A stretch of DNA of 62,836 bases, taken from assembly GCF_001427585.1 (NCBI RefSeq), contig NZ_LMGY01000006.1:1-62836 (forward strand), in the 5' to 3' direction. This stretch comes from Pseudoxanthomonas sp. Root630 (GTDB lineage Bacteria; Pseudomonadota; Gammaproteobacteria; Xanthomonadales; Xanthomonadaceae). Both the position numbers and the translations under genes were made by a program. Shown piece by piece: positions 48,670 through 57,882 of this stretch. Below the pieces are notes generated by a model. That model did no database searches. It saw only the letters and a program-made list of their open reading frames with translations, and was not told the DNA's origin. Position 1 is the first letter of the stretch. Each line of letters opens with the position of its first letter.

Positions 48670-49872
48670 TCAGGCGCAGTCGGCGGCGATCGCGAAGCGC
48701 TGGCGACGCTCCAGCGCCAGCGCCCACAATGCGACGGCGAATGCGGAGGCCGGCACCAGCGCGGCGATCCACGGCAGCGCCGACAGGCCCAGGCCCTGCG
48801 AGATCACCACGCCCCCCAGCCACGCGCCGAGCGCGTTGCCGAGGTTGAAGGCGCCGATGTTCAGGCTGGAGGCCAGGCTCTGCGCATCGCTGGCCTTCTG
48901 CAGCACCCACAGCTGCAGCGGCGACACCGTCGCGAAGGCCGCGGCGCCCAGCAGGCCGGTGAACAGGATCATCGCCCAGCGGCTGTGCAGCGCGAAGCTC
49001 ATCACGCCCATCACCAAGGCGAGCGCCGCGAGCGTGCCGAGCAGGGCGGTGGCGAGGCGACGATCGGCGAAGCGCCCGCCCAGCAGGTTGCCGATGATCA
49101 TGCCGACGCCGAACACGAGCAGGATCGGCGAGACCGCCGCATCGGCGAAGCCCGTCACCTGCGTCAGCAGCGGCTGGATGTAGGTGTAGACGGTGAACAT
49201 GCCGCCGAAGCCGAGCACGGTCATCAACAGGCCCAGCAGCACCTGCGGCCGGCCGACCACGCGCAGTTCGTCGCGGAACGACAGCGGCGCGGGCGCGCTG
49301 CGATCGGCCGGCACCAGCGTGGCGATGATGACGGTGGCGAACACGCCGATCGCGGTCACCGCCCAGAAGGTCGCGCGCCAGCCGTATTCCAGCCCCAGCC
49401 AGGCGCCGGCCGGCACGCCGAGCAGCGTGGCGACGGTCAAGCCGGTGAACATGATGGAAATGGCCGAGGCCTTGCGGTCTTCGCTGACCAGGCCGGTGGC
49501 GACCACGGCGCCGACGCCGAAGAACGTACCGTGCGCCAGCGACGTGATCACGCGCGCGGCCATCAGCAGTTCGTAGTTCGGCGCGAGAGCGCAGGCCAGG
49601 TTGCCCAGGGTGAACACGACCATCAGCGCGACCAGCACCGCCTTGCGCGGCATGCGATTGGTGGCGGCGGTCAGCAGGGGCGCGCCGACGAACACGCCGA
49701 GCGCATAGCCGGAGATCAGCAGGCCAGCGGCAGCGATGGAGACCTGCAGGTCGGCGGCGACCTGCATCAGCAGGCCCATGATGACGAATTCAGTCGTGCC
49801 GATGCCGAAGGCGCCGGCCGTGAGCGCATACAGGCCCAAAGGCAGCCGGGAGGACGTGGAAGCGGAAGGCAT
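48670..49872 (-). CDS. MFS transporter, DHA1 (AraJ-like) type
   Basis: The 400-residue protein has about twelve hydrophobic segments, the entry sequence ALTAGAFGIGTTEFVIMGLL and a motif-A-like loop (GAPLLTAATNRMPRKAVL). These are typical of sugar or drug efflux MFS proteins of the AraJ/YdhP group. Substrate is unknown. It is divergent from a LysR gene across 97 bases, which suggests control by that regulator. The start lacks an obvious Shine-Dalgarno. Confidence 0.83.
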   Translation of the reverse strand: MPSASTSSRLPLGLYALTAGAFGIGTTEFVIMGLLMQVAADLQVSIAAAGLLISGYALGVFVGAPLLTAATNRMPRKAVLVALMVVFTLGNLACALAPNYELLMAARVITSLAHGTFFGVGAVVATGLVSEDRKASAISIMFTGLTVATLLGVPAGAWLGLEYGWRATFWAVTAIGVFATVIIATLVPADRSAPAPLSFRDELRVVGRPQVLLGLLMTVLGFGGMFTVYTYIQPLLTQVTGFADAAVSPILLVFGVGMIIGNLLGGRFADRRLATALLGTLAALALVMGVMSFALHSRWAMILFTGLLGAAAFATVSPLQLWVLQKASDAQSLASSLNIGAFNLGNALGAWLGGVVISQGLGLSALPWIAALVPASAFAVALWALALERRQRFAIAADCA

Positions 49873-49950
49873 GGTGGAAGCCCGGAGGGAACGAGGCGCG
49901 CAGCTTGCGCCTTCCCTTGGTAATGAAAAATGGCGAATATGCCGAATCAC

Positions 49951-49969
49951 TATCAATGGATTATTGATA
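49951..49969. promoter_or_regulatory. Palindromic operator before the LysR gene
   Basis: TATCAAT (49951-49957), GGATT and ATTGATA (49963-49969) form a perfect 7-bp dyad touching the LysR start codon. Bound by the regulator, it could both repress its own gene and affect the divergent transporter. Confidence 0.55.
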
Positions 49970-50884
49970 ATGGACCGTGTCGGCGACCTGGCCCTGTTCC
50001 TCCGCGTGCTCGATCTCGGGTCGATCACGGCGGCCGCCCACAGCCTGGACCTGTCCGTGGCGGTGGCCAGCCAGCGCCTGAAGCGGCTGGAGAAGGAACT
50101 GGGCGTGCGGCTCTTGCACCGGACGACCCGCCGCCTGCACCCGACGCCGGAGGGCGCCGCGCTGGCCGAGCAGGGGCGGGTGCTGGTGGAGGAGCTCGAG
50201 GCGTTGGGCACCGGCCTGCGCGAGGCCGCCCGCGACGTCGCCGGCACGCTGCGGGTGACGACCTCTGCGTCGTTCGGACGCCAGTACGTCTCGCCGCTGC
50301 TGCCGGCGTTCCTCGCCCGCCACCCGAAGCTGCGGCTCAGCATCCACCTGAGCGACAACGTGGTGGACCTGGTCAGCGAGGGCTTCGACCTGGCGATCCG
50401 CATCGGCGCGCTCGACGACTCGAGGCTGGTGGCGCGACGGATCGCGCCCAACCGGCGCGTGCTGTGCGCCTCGCCCGACTACCTGGGGCGGCGCGGTCGG
50501 CCGCGCACGCCTGACGACCTGGCCCAGCATGACTGCCTGCTGCTGTTCGGCAGCGGGGGCCGCCAGGACGTGTGGCGGCTGGGCACGCCGACGGGTGGCG
50601 AGGTCGCGGTGCGGGTGCAGGGGCGCTTCGAGAGCAACTTCGGCGAAGTCCTGCGCGATGCCTCGCTGGCGGGCGAGGGCGTCGTCATCCATTCGCTGTG
50701 GCATGTCGCCGATGACCTGCGCGCTGGCCGGCTGGAAGTTGTCTTGCCGGACTACCCGCTGGCCACGACCGCGATCAGTGCCGTAATGCCGCAGCGCCGG
50801 CTGGTGCCGCCCCGCGTACGGGCATTCACCGACTTCCTGATCGAGCAGTTCGGCGACCACCCGCCCTGGGAGCGCGGGCTGTAG
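49970..50884 (+). CDS. LysR-family transcriptional regulator
   Basis: The 304-residue protein has the N-terminal winged helix (about 5-62: LFLRVLDLGSITAAAHSLDL, ASQRLKRLEKELGVRLLHR, PTPEG). A periplasmic-binding-like effector domain follows (TLRVTTSASFGRQYVSPLLP). It resembles the large group that regulates an adjacent divergent gene, here the MFS transporter. The ATG at 49970 is set by family N-terminal position. Confidence 0.9.
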   Translation: MDRVGDLALFLRVLDLGSITAAAHSLDLSVAVASQRLKRLEKELGVRLLHRTTRRLHPTPEGAALAEQGRVLVEELEALGTGLREAARDVAGTLRVTTSASFGRQYVSPLLPAFLARHPKLRLSIHLSDNVVDLVSEGFDLAIRIGALDDSRLVARRIAPNRRVLCASPDYLGRRGRPRTPDDLAQHDCLLLFGSGGRQDVWRLGTPTGGEVAVRVQGRFESNFGEVLRDASLAGEGVVIHSLWHVADDLRAGRLEVVLPDYPLATTAISAVMPQRRLVPPRVRAFTDFLIEQFGDHPPWERGL

Positions 50885-50890
50885 GGCGGC

Positions 50891-51688
50891 TCAGGCAGCG
50901 AAGGCGAAGGCGTCCAGCGCCAGGCCACCCATTTCCACGTCGCGGTGAAGGAGCCGTCCCTTCGCGCGCGCGCCACCTGCTCCCAGCGCGACATAGAGAG
51001 GGAAGAGGTGCTCGGTCGTCGGATGGTTGCGATGGGCCTCGGGCAGCGCCGTCCAGTCGAGCGCACCGATGGCGTCGCCAGCCAGCAGTCGCTCGCGCAG
51101 CGCATCGGTGAACGCGGCGACCCAATCGTAGGGGGCAGCATGCGCGTGCTGCCAGTCCAGCGCCCGCAGGTTGTGCGAGAACCCGCCGGACCCGACCACC
51201 AGCACGCCCTGCTCGCGCAATGGCGCCAGGGCCAACCCCAGGCGGTAGTGCCATTCGGCGGTCTGCGCCGGATTGACCGACAGGGCGACGACGGGGATAT
51301 CGGCATCCGGGTACATCCGCCGCAGCGGCACCCACACCCCATGGTCCAGCCCGTGATGGGCGTCCACCTGCGCAGGGAAGCCAGCGTCCCGCAGGGCAGT
51401 GGCGACCTGCTCCGCAAGCGCAGGCGCACCCGCAGCGGGGTACTGGATGCGATAGAGCGCCTCGGGGAAACCGCCGAAGTCGTGGATCGTGTCCGGCGCA
51501 GGGGTGGCCGTGACCGTGGGGCGTGCGTGGATGAAGTGAGCGGACGCCACGACGATCGCTCGTGGACGCGGCATCATCCCCCCCAGGCGATCCAGGAAAC
51601 GGCCGGTGGGCGAGTCCTCGACGGCCAGCATCGGCGAACCGTGCGACAGGAAGAGACTGGGGAGATCGGAGGCGGGCGACGTGTCCAT
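50891..51688 (-). CDS. ygiD: 4,5-DOPA extradiol dioxygenase-type enzyme
   Basis: The 265-residue LigB-like protein keeps the metal ligands expected of the YgiD/DODA group: His16 in LFLSHGSP, His51 in VASAHF, His in GSGGFSHNLRAL and His in HPTTEHLFPLYVALGA. HHGLDHGVWVPLRRMYP is also present. It would open catecholic rings such as L-DOPA; the natural bacterial substrate is uncertain. It converges with the LysR gene, 6 bases apart. Confidence 0.83.
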   Translation of the reverse strand: MDTSPASDLPSLFLSHGSPMLAVEDSPTGRFLDRLGGMMPRPRAIVVASAHFIHARPTVTATPAPDTIHDFGGFPEALYRIQYPAAGAPALAEQVATALRDAGFPAQVDAHHGLDHGVWVPLRRMYPDADIPVVALSVNPAQTAEWHYRLGLALAPLREQGVLVVGSGGFSHNLRALDWQHAHAAPYDWVAAFTDALRERLLAGDAIGALDWTALPEAHRNHPTTEHLFPLYVALGAGGARAKGRLLHRDVEMGGLALDAFAFAA

Positions 51689-52000
51689 GCCGACAGCATC
51701 GAGGCTGGGGCCGCGATCACCAAGTCACCCCGGCGCATCAGTGTGTTGCCGTGGTGGGGGTTGAGTGCGTACCGCGGCAACGGATGGGTATCGGGGGGCG
51801 ATCCAGGTGCCAGTTCTCGGGAAGAGTGTTAACCTTGCCCAACTTGTTATGGTACCGTTAACACAGTCTTCACGTACCCCCGCATAATCTGTTCAGCAAG
51901 GCGACGGGAGTCTGTCGCCTCGAATAACAAAAAGAATCGCCGGAACCACGAACAAAGTCTTTCGGTTTCTCTACAACTGAACTTTTCCAAGGAGCTGCAA
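51689..52000 (+). promoter_or_regulatory. ompA promoter and leader region
   Basis: This 312-base gap carries no gene. GTGTTAAC (51826-51833) and GTTAACAC (51857-51864) are perfect inverted repeats 23 bases apart. TTAACA (51858-51863) inside the second could be a -35, with CATAAT (51883-51888) as -10, though the 19-base gap is long. The leader then holds a 7-bp hairpin (AGGCGAC/GTCGCCT, 51899-51920), as in long-lived porin mRNAs, and AAGGAG at 51990-51995. Confidence 0.6.
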
Positions 52001-53101
52001 ATGAACAAGAAGATTCTCTGCGCCGCGCTGCTGGGCGGCCTGAGCCTTGCGAACACCGCGATGGCGCAGGAATTCGATGACCGTTGGTACCTGACTGGTT
52101 CGGTTGGCCAGAACATGCAGGACAACGATCGTCGTACCGAAGATACCCAGTTCGTGACCCTGGGTCTGGGCAAGTTCATCAGCCCGAACTGGTCGCTCGA
52201 CGGTGAGCTGAACTACCAGAACCCGAACTTCTCCTTCAACGAAGATCTGAACTGGAGCCAGTACGGCCTGTCGCTCGACCTGCGTCGCCACTTCATCAAG
52301 GAAGGCCGCGGCTGGAACCCGTACCTCGTCACCGGCCTGGGCATGCAGCGTTCGGAAGAAGAGTACGTGATCAACAGCCCGAACTCGCCGGCGCAGCGCC
52401 GCGACAACAACCTGGCCGCCAAGCTGGGCCTGGGTCTGCAGTCCACGTTCGACAAGCGCATCGCCGTGCGTGCCGAAGTGGCCTACCGCGCTGATTTCGA
52501 CGATCAGAGCTACACCGCCGAAGGCGGCATCCACCAGCAGGAAGAGAGCTGGTTCGGCGACGTGCTGGCTTCGGTCGGCGTCGTGATCCCGCTGGGCCCG
52601 AAGGCGGAAGCCGCCCCGGCGCCGGCGCCGGCTCCGACCACCACCTGCGCGGACCTGGATGACGACGGCGACGGCGTCAACAACTGCGACGACAAGTGCC
52701 CCGGTTCGCAGGCTGGCCAGACCATCGGTCCGGACGGCTGCCCGGTGCAGGTTTCGATCGACCTGAAGGGCGTGAACTTCGACTTCGACAAGTCGACGCT
52801 GCGTCCGGACGCGATCGCGATCCTGAGCGAAGCCGCCGAGATCCTGAAGCGTTACCCCGACCTGCGCGTCGAAGTGGCCGGCCACACCGACCTGTGCGGC
52901 AAGGACGCTTACAACCAGTCGCTGTCGCAGCGTCGTTCGCAGACCGTGTACGACTACCTGACCAGCAATGGCGTCGACGCTTCGCGTCTGGTGGGCCCGG
53001 TGGGTTACGGCGAGAGCCGTCCGCTGGAACCGACCGCGCAGACCCTGCCGGGCTGCAAGAGCGAGCGTAACCGTCGTACGGAACTGAACGTCCAGAACTG
53101 A
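52001..53101 (+). CDS. OmpA-family outer membrane protein
   Basis: The 366-residue protein has a signal peptide (MNKKILCAALLGGLSLANTA) and an eight-strand barrel-like region to about 200 (WYLTGSVGQNMQDND onward). A Pro/Ala hinge and a calcium-binding type-3 repeat (DLDDDGDGVNNCDDKCPGS) follow. The last domain is OmpA-like peptidoglycan-binding (NFDFDKSTLRPDA, VAGHTDLCGKDAYNQSLSQR, VGYGESRP, NRRTELNV). It anchors the outer membrane to the wall. An A+T-rich start and strong leader suggest high expression. A strong terminator follows. Confidence 0.93.
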   Translation: MNKKILCAALLGGLSLANTAMAQEFDDRWYLTGSVGQNMQDNDRRTEDTQFVTLGLGKFISPNWSLDGELNYQNPNFSFNEDLNWSQYGLSLDLRRHFIKEGRGWNPYLVTGLGMQRSEEEYVINSPNSPAQRRDNNLAAKLGLGLQSTFDKRIAVRAEVAYRADFDDQSYTAEGGIHQQEESWFGDVLASVGVVIPLGPKAEAAPAPAPAPTTTCADLDDDGDGVNNCDDKCPGSQAGQTIGPDGCPVQVSIDLKGVNFDFDKSTLRPDAIAILSEAAEILKRYPDLRVEVAGHTDLCGKDAYNQSLSQRRSQTVYDYLTSNGVDASRLVGPVGYGESRPLEPTAQTLPGCKSERNRRTELNVQN

Positions 53102-53124
53102 TCGGACGCTCTTCCCGCAGTACC

Positions 53125-53156
53125 GAAGCCCGGCCTAGTGCCGGGCTTCTTTTTTT
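53125..53156 (+). terminator. Terminator after ompA
   Basis: GAAGCCCGGC, loop CTAGT and GCCGGGCTTC followed by seven Ts, 23 bases past the stop. Confidence 0.93.
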
Positions 53157-53247
53157 CGGCGCGGTTCGCGCGCCTTGCGTGACCCAGCGCCGTCTTTTCG
53201 CATCGCCGCGCATGCCGCCGCGCATTTTCTTGCCATGCCCGGATGCG

Positions 53248-53261
53248 CTGCCTACACTCGC
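53248..53261 (+). promoter_or_regulatory. Promoter box shared with the paralogue at 54718
   Basis: CTGCCTACACTCGC is identical to 54678-54691 upstream of the related gene at 54718. TACACT would be the -10; both boxes lie roughly 30 bases before the ATG. Confidence 0.55.
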
Positions 53262-53291
53262 GCCACGTAGAAAAGAATCAGGAGTTGCCCG

Positions 53292-53798
53292 ATGCGCCGC
53301 CATGTCCTCGCCAGCTTGCTGTGCATCGCCGCCGCTCCTGCCGCGTACGCGGCGCCGGATTGCGCGAGTGGTCTGGTGCAGGCCCCGTTGAAGACGCCTG
53401 CCACGGTGATCGCGCCGGTCGCTCCCGAGTTCACCGCCACCGCCACGCAACTCGGCGCTCCCTCGGGCGTGCTCGCTTCCCACGCATTCGATGAGGCGCA
53501 GTCGGTAGACCGCGTCCTGCTGCGCCTGCGCATCGAAGGTTGCCGCAATGTCGCGAAGGCGCTGCCTGCGCCGACGGGCGCGCCTGCCGCCGCCGTCGCC
53601 AACAGCCCTGCGGCCTACCAGCCCAAGACCGCGCACGACAACACGCCGTGGCGCTTCGACATGAGCCAGAACGGCAAGCGCATGACCGCCGATGAGTTCG
53701 ATGCCTGGATGAAGGCTCGCGGCGTGCGTGTGGTCAAGGCGCCGGGCGCACCGGCGGCCGCACCGGCCCCCGCGCCCGAGCCGGCGAAAAAGAACTGA
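53292..53798 (+). CDS. Exported protein with C-terminal RFDM/EFDAWMKARG motif
   Basis: The 168-residue protein has a cleavable signal (MRRHVLASLLCIAAAPAAYA). The middle has two cysteines (PDCASG and EGCRN) and resembles a small beta domain. The C terminus has RFDMSQNGKRMTADEFDAWM and ARGVRVVKAP, then an Ala/Pro tail. The same motif closes the lipoprotein at 54718. I recognise no family and no function. GGAG at 53281-53284 precedes the ATG. Confidence 0.7.
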   Translation: MRRHVLASLLCIAAAPAAYAAPDCASGLVQAPLKTPATVIAPVAPEFTATATQLGAPSGVLASHAFDEAQSVDRVLLRLRIEGCRNVAKALPAPTGAPAAAVANSPAAYQPKTAHDNTPWRFDMSQNGKRMTADEFDAWMKARGVRVVKAPGAPAAAPAPAPEPAKKN

Positions 53799-53805
53799 GT
53801 TTCCG

Positions 53806-53830
53806 ACGGCCGGCATCCCGGCCGTTTCTT
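53806..53830 (+). terminator. Terminator after the exported protein gene
   Basis: ACGGCCGG, loop CATC and CCGGCCGT, then TTCTT, 8 bases past the stop and before the pseudouridine synthase start. Confidence 0.78.
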
Positions 53831-53844
53831 CATGCCGCCACGCA

Positions 53845-54642
53845 ATGCCCGCGCCACGACCGCCCCGTGACCCGCGTGGGCGCGCACGTACGCGTCCACG
53901 AACCGATGCAGCGCCCGCCGTGCGTCACGGCCTGGCGCGCGTGCTGTCCAAGCAGGGCGTCTGCTCGCGCACCGAAGCGGCGCGCTGGATCGTCGAAGGA
54001 CGCGTTTCCGTGGACGGGCGCGTCGTCCGCGATCCCGAATTCCCCATCGTCGCCGGTCGGAACGAGGTCCGCGTGGACGACCAAGAAACCGCCGCTGCGC
54101 CACGCCACTACCTGATGCTTAACAAGCCGCGCGGCCTGGTCACGACCACGCGGGACGAACAGGGGCGCGACACCGTCTATCGCTGCCTGGAGGGGGCGGG
54201 CCTGCCATGGCTTGCCCCGGTCGGCCGCCTGGACAAGGCGAGCGAGGGGTTGCTGCTGTTCACCAACGATCCCGAGTGGGCCGCACGCGTCACCGATCCG
54301 GCCCACGGCCAGGACAAGACCTACCACGTGCAGGTCGACCGCGTGCCTGATCGGGTCCTGCTCGATGCATTGGAGGCGGGCGTGGCGATCGAAGGGGAAT
54401 CTCTGTCGGCGCGCCGGGCGCGTCTGCTGCGCGCGGGCGAGCGCAACGCGTGGCTGGAGATCGTTCTCGACGAAGGCCGCAACCGGCAGATACGCCGGCT
54501 TCTCGAGGCGTTCGACATCCGCGTGCTTCGGCTGGTACGGGTGGCGATCGGTCCCCTCGCGCTGGGCACGCTCGCGAAAGGCGCATGGCGTCCCCTTGAA
54601 GACGTCGAGCGCGAGGCGCTCGCCCCGACGAGCGGACGCTGA
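53845..54642 (+). CDS. RsuA/RluE-family pseudouridine synthase
   Basis: The 265-residue enzyme has a basic N-terminal extension, an S4 RNA-binding domain (RVLSKQGVCSRTEAARWI, RVSVDGRV) and the catalytic domain with GRLDKASEGLLLF (nucleophilic Asp in RLD), DKTYHVQV and EGRNRQIRRLLEA. These small-type synthases modify 16S or 23S rRNA. The short form with VTTTRDEQGRDTVY points toward RluE or a related 23S enzyme, but the target is not certain. It lies between the two motif-sharing exported proteins. Confidence 0.85.
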   Translation: MPAPRPPRDPRGRARTRPRTDAAPAVRHGLARVLSKQGVCSRTEAARWIVEGRVSVDGRVVRDPEFPIVAGRNEVRVDDQETAAAPRHYLMLNKPRGLVTTTRDEQGRDTVYRCLEGAGLPWLAPVGRLDKASEGLLLFTNDPEWAARVTDPAHGQDKTYHVQVDRVPDRVLLDALEAGVAIEGESLSARRARLLRAGERNAWLEIVLDEGRNRQIRRLLEAFDIRVLRLVRVAIGPLALGTLAKGAWRPLEDVEREALAPTSGR

Positions 54643-54677
54643 TTGCGCGACCACCGTCCGGGTTCCGCGCGTGGCGC

Positions 54678-54691
54678 CTGCCTACACTCGC
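54678..54691 (+). promoter_or_regulatory. Promoter box shared with the paralogue at 53292
   Basis: CTGCCTACACTCGC, identical to 53248-53261. TACACT fits a -10. It ends 26 bases before the lipoprotein ATG. Confidence 0.55.
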
Positions 54692-54717
54692 TCTCGCCTG
54701 ACCAATGGGGAAAAGAC

Positions 54718-55011
54718 ATGTTGAACCTCACCGCGCGCCTGCCGGCGCGCTGCGCCTTGCTGCTCGCCATCGCTGTGCTGGCAGGGTGCGCCAGCCACAC
54801 GCCACGCGCCGCCAGCAAGGGGGCGTCCAAGGAGGATGTGGTGACTGTCGCGCCGGGGCCGCATGGTCACCGCTTCGACATGCAGCAGAACGGCCGCAGC
54901 ATGACGGCCGAAGAGTTCGATGCCTGGATGAAGGCGCGCGGCATCCGCGTGGCCAAGGGCGCACCGGCCAAGCCGAAGAGCTCGACCACGTCGACCAAGC
55001 GCGCCCGCTGA
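54718..55011 (+). CDS. Small lipoprotein with RFDM/EFDAWMKARG motif
   Basis: The 97-residue lipoprotein has lipobox LAGC (Cys24) and a short Ser/Lys linker. It then has RFDMQQNGRSMTAEEFDAWM and ARGIRVAKG, near-identical to the end of the exported protein at 53292, and a basic Lys/Ser/Thr tail. The motif makes up most of the mature protein, so it is probably the functional part. Function unknown. Shares the CTGCCTACACTCGC promoter box. Confidence 0.7.
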   Translation: MLNLTARLPARCALLLAIAVLAGCASHTPRAASKGASKEDVVTVAPGPHGHRFDMQQNGRSMTAEEFDAWMKARGIRVAKGAPAKPKSSTTSTKRAR

Positions 55012-55023
55012 GATACGGAGGAA

Positions 55024-55050
55024 CGTGGTGCCGGTTACGCCGGCACCACG
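55024..55050. terminator. Hairpin over the kbl stop codon
   Basis: CGTGGTGCCGG and CCGGCACCACG form an 11-bp stem with a 5-base loop that contains the kbl TAA (minus strand). It lies between two convergent genes and could serve both. Confidence 0.6.
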
Positions 55051-56234
55051 CCCAGTTCGCGGCCGATCTTGATGAAGGCGTCGATGGCGCGGTCGAGGTG
55101 TTCGCGTGTGTGCGCCGCGCTTATCTGCGTGCGGATGCGCGCCTGGCCCTTGGGCACCACCGGGAAGAAGAAGCCGATCGCATAGATGCCTTCTTCCAGC
55201 AGCCGTTGCGCGAAGCGCTGCGCCAGCGGCGCGTCGTACAGCATCACCGGGCTGATCGGGTGCACGCCCGGCTTGATGTCGAAGCCGGCAGCCGTCATGC
55301 GCTCGCGGAAGTAGGCGGTGTTCTCGCGCAGCTGCTCGCGCAGGTCCCCGGCCGAGGACAGCATCTCGAAGGCTTTGATGCCCGCCGCCACGACGTGCGG
55401 TGGCAGTGAGTTGGAGAACAAGTAGGGGCGCGAGCGCTGGCGCAGCAGTTCGATCACTTCCTTGCGCGCCGTGGTGAAGCCGCCCAGCGCGCCGCCCATC
55501 GCCTTGCCCAGGGTGCCGGTGAAGATGTCGATCCGGTCCATCACGCCCTTCACTTCGGCCGAGCCGCGGCCCGTCTCACCGAGGAAGCCGGTGGCGTGGC
55601 ATTCGTCGATATGGACCAGCGCACCGTATTTCTTCGCGAGCGCCGTGATCTCGTCCAGTGGCGCGATGAATCCGTCCATCGAGAACACGCCGTCGGTGGT
55701 GATCAGCTTGGTCTTGCAGCCTGCGGCATCGGCGGCCTGCAACTGCGCTTCGAGATCGGCCATGTCGCAGTTGGCGTAGCGGAAGCGCTTGGCCTTGCAC
55801 AGGCGCACGCCGTCGATGATCGAGGCGTGGTTCAGCGCGTCGGAGATGATCGCGTCGTCTTCACCGAGCAGCGGCTCGAACAGGCCGCCGTTGGCATCGA
55901 AGCAGGCGGCGTAGAGGATCGTGTCCTCGGTGCCGAAGAAGTCGGCGATCGTCTTCTCCAACTGCTTGTGCAGGTCCTGCGTGCCGCAGATGAAGCGTAC
56001 CGACGCCATGCCGAACCCGTGCGTGTCCAGCGCATCCTTCGCGGCCTGGATGATGTCGGGGTGGTCGGCCAGGCCCAGGTAGTTGTTGGCGCAGAAATTC
56101 AGCACCGTGCGCCCGTCTTCCAGGGTGATCTCGGCCGACTGGGGCCCGGTGATGATGCGCTCGGACTTGAACAGGCCCTGGGCGCGGATGTCGTCCAGGG
56201 TGGCGGCGTAGTGGGCGGTCAGCGGGTTGGACAT
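55035..56234 (-). CDS. kbl: Glycine C-acetyltransferase (2-amino-3-ketobutyrate CoA ligase)
   Basis: The 399-residue PLP enzyme (E. coli Kbl 398) cleaves 2-amino-3-ketobutyrate to glycine and acetyl-CoA in threonine degradation. Signatures are [37 protein letters not shown] and [14 protein letters not shown] with Lys244. The ATG at 56234 gives the family start. The partner tdh is not adjacent. Divergent from the porin operon. Confidence 0.94.
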   Translation of the reverse strand: MSNPLTAHYAATLDDIRAQGLFKSERIITGPQSAEITLEDGRTVLNFCANNYLGLADHPDIIQAAKDALDTHGFGMASVRFICGTQDLHKQLEKTIADFFGTEDTILYAACFDANGGLFEPLLGEDDAIISDALNHASIIDGVRLCKAKRFRYANCDMADLEAQLQAADAAGCKTKLITTDGVFSMDGFIAPLDEITALAKKYGALVHIDECHATGFLGETGRGSAEVKGVMDRIDIFTGTLGKAMGGALGGFTTARKEVIELLRQRSRPYLFSNSLPPHVVAAGIKAFEMLSSAGDLREQLRENTAYFRERMTAAGFDIKPGVHPISPVMLYDAPLAQRFAQRLLEEGIYAIGFFFPVVPKGQARIRTQISAAHTREHLDRAIDAFIKIGRELGVVPA

Positions 56235-56407
56235 GGGGCAGGGGCGGAATGGGCAGGCCGACATTCTACCCGCGCCCCCGGATCGCTCCGGCGACGTCAT
56301 GCGGTTACGGCATAAGCGACCCTCGTTTCGTCATTTCCCTGCCGGCATGTGCACACGCAGCATCGCGTTTCCGGCCATTCACGGCCTTCACGCGGGGAAA
56401 AGCGGTC

Positions 56408-57865
56408 ATGCGGACACACTCGGGCTCAGGCAGGCATGCAGGCAAGGGCACCACCCTCCTGGGCGCGCTGGCCTGTTGCCTCGCCTTGCCCGTATCCGCA
56501 CAGAGCCAGCCCACCGTGGAACAACTGCTGCAACGCCTCGAAGCCTTGGAGCGCCGGGTCGGCGAAGCGCCGCCAGCCCTGGCGAACGAGCAGGGCGAAG
56601 GCGCGCCTTCCACGCTGGGAGACCTGGACCAGCGCCTGCGGGTGCTGGAGCGACGCCTGGAACTGCAGCAGGAAGAGGCGGCGGCCAAGGCGAAAGAGGC
56701 TCCCGTGATCGCCGTCAACGACAAGGGCGCTTCGTTGAAGTCGGCCAACGGCGACTACGAGATCAAGATCCGCGGTCTGTTGCAGGGCGATGGACGCTTC
56801 TTCAGCAGTGGCGTGCCGTCGGGCACCTACGACACCTTTCTGCTGCGCACGGCGCGACCGACCATCGAAGGCACGCTGGGCAAGTGGATCGGCTTCCGCT
56901 TCACCCCGGAGTTCGCCGGCGACAGCGCGAGCATCGTCGATGCCTATGCCGACCTGAAGTTCTCGCCGGCGGCCAGCGTGCGCTTGGGCAAGTTCACCTC
57001 GCCCGTCGGCCTGGAACGCCTGCAGTCCTCGTCGGCGCTGTCCGACATCGAGCGTGCGTTGCCCAGCGAACTGGCGCCCAACCGCGACATCGGCGTGCAG
57101 CTGCAGGGCGAACTGGCGGGCAGCAAGGTCAGCTACGCGATCGGCGTGTTCAACGGCACGGTGGATGGCCGCGATGCGGTGACCACCAACCCCGATGACG
57201 AGTTCGAGTACGCCGGGCGGCTGTTCGTCGAACCCTTCAAGGACGGCGCCGGGTTCTGGTCCGGGCTGGGCTTCGGCATCGGCGGCAGCGTCGGCGACAC
57301 GGTGGGTACCGGCAACAACATCCTGCCGCGCTACCGCACACCCGGGCAGGTGCAGTTCTTCAACTACCGCAGCGCCGTCGCCGCGGATGGGCGCCGGACG
57401 CGTTGGTCGCCGCAGGGCTACTTCTACCGCAACCGCTTCGGCCTGCTGGCCGAATACATCGCCTCCAAGCAGGAACTGCAGGTGGGCGGCAATGCGGCCG
57501 AACTCGAGAACACGGCCTGGCAGGCCACGGCCAGCTACGTGCTCACCGGCGAGGACGCCAGCTACCGCGGCGTGGTGAAGCCGTCGCACCCCTTCAGTCC
57601 CGGCAAGGGCGGCTGGGGTGCCTGGGAACTGGTGGGCCGCTACGGCGTGCTGGAAATCGACGACCGCGCGTTCCCGGTGTTCGCCGATCCCGCCGTGTCG
57701 GCGCGCCAAGCGAAGTCCTGGACGCTGGGCGTCAACTGGTACCTCAGCAGCAACCTGAAGCTGGTCCTCAACTACCTCGATACGCAGTTCGACGGCGGCG
57801 CGGCGGCTGGCGCCAACCGTGAAGACGAGAAGGCTGTGTTCTCGCGACTGCAGGTCGCATTCTGA
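56408..57865 (+). CDS. OprO/OprP-type porin in a sulfate-uptake operon
   Basis: The 485-residue outer-membrane porin has a signal ([16 protein letters not shown]) and an N-terminal coiled coil (about 33-95: [31 protein letters not shown]). A barrel of phosphate-selective porin type follows, from [16 protein letters not shown] to the terminal VFSRLQVAF with C-terminal Phe. Family members carry phosphate or polyphosphate. Here the TGA overlaps an ATG just before sbp, and the four sulfate ABC genes follow without a gap, so sulfate or another oxyanion is the likelier cargo. Confidence 0.86.
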   Translation: MRTHSGSGRHAGKGTTLLGALACCLALPVSAQSQPTVEQLLQRLEALERRVGEAPPALANEQGEGAPSTLGDLDQRLRVLERRLELQQEEAAAKAKEAPVIAVNDKGASLKSANGDYEIKIRGLLQGDGRFFSSGVPSGTYDTFLLRTARPTIEGTLGKWIGFRFTPEFAGDSASIVDAYADLKFSPAASVRLGKFTSPVGLERLQSSSALSDIERALPSELAPNRDIGVQLQGELAGSKVSYAIGVFNGTVDGRDAVTTNPDDEFEYAGRLFVEPFKDGAGFWSGLGFGIGGSVGDTVGTGNNILPRYRTPGQVQFFNYRSAVAADGRRTRWSPQGYFYRNRFGLLAEYIASKQELQVGGNAAELENTAWQATASYVLTGEDASYRGVVKPSHPFSPGKGGWGAWELVGRYGVLEIDDRAFPVFADPAVSARQAKSWTLGVNWYLSSNLKLVLNYLDTQFDGGAAAGANREDEKAVFSRLQVAF

Positions 57866-57882
57866 TGCCCGGAGACGAACCC

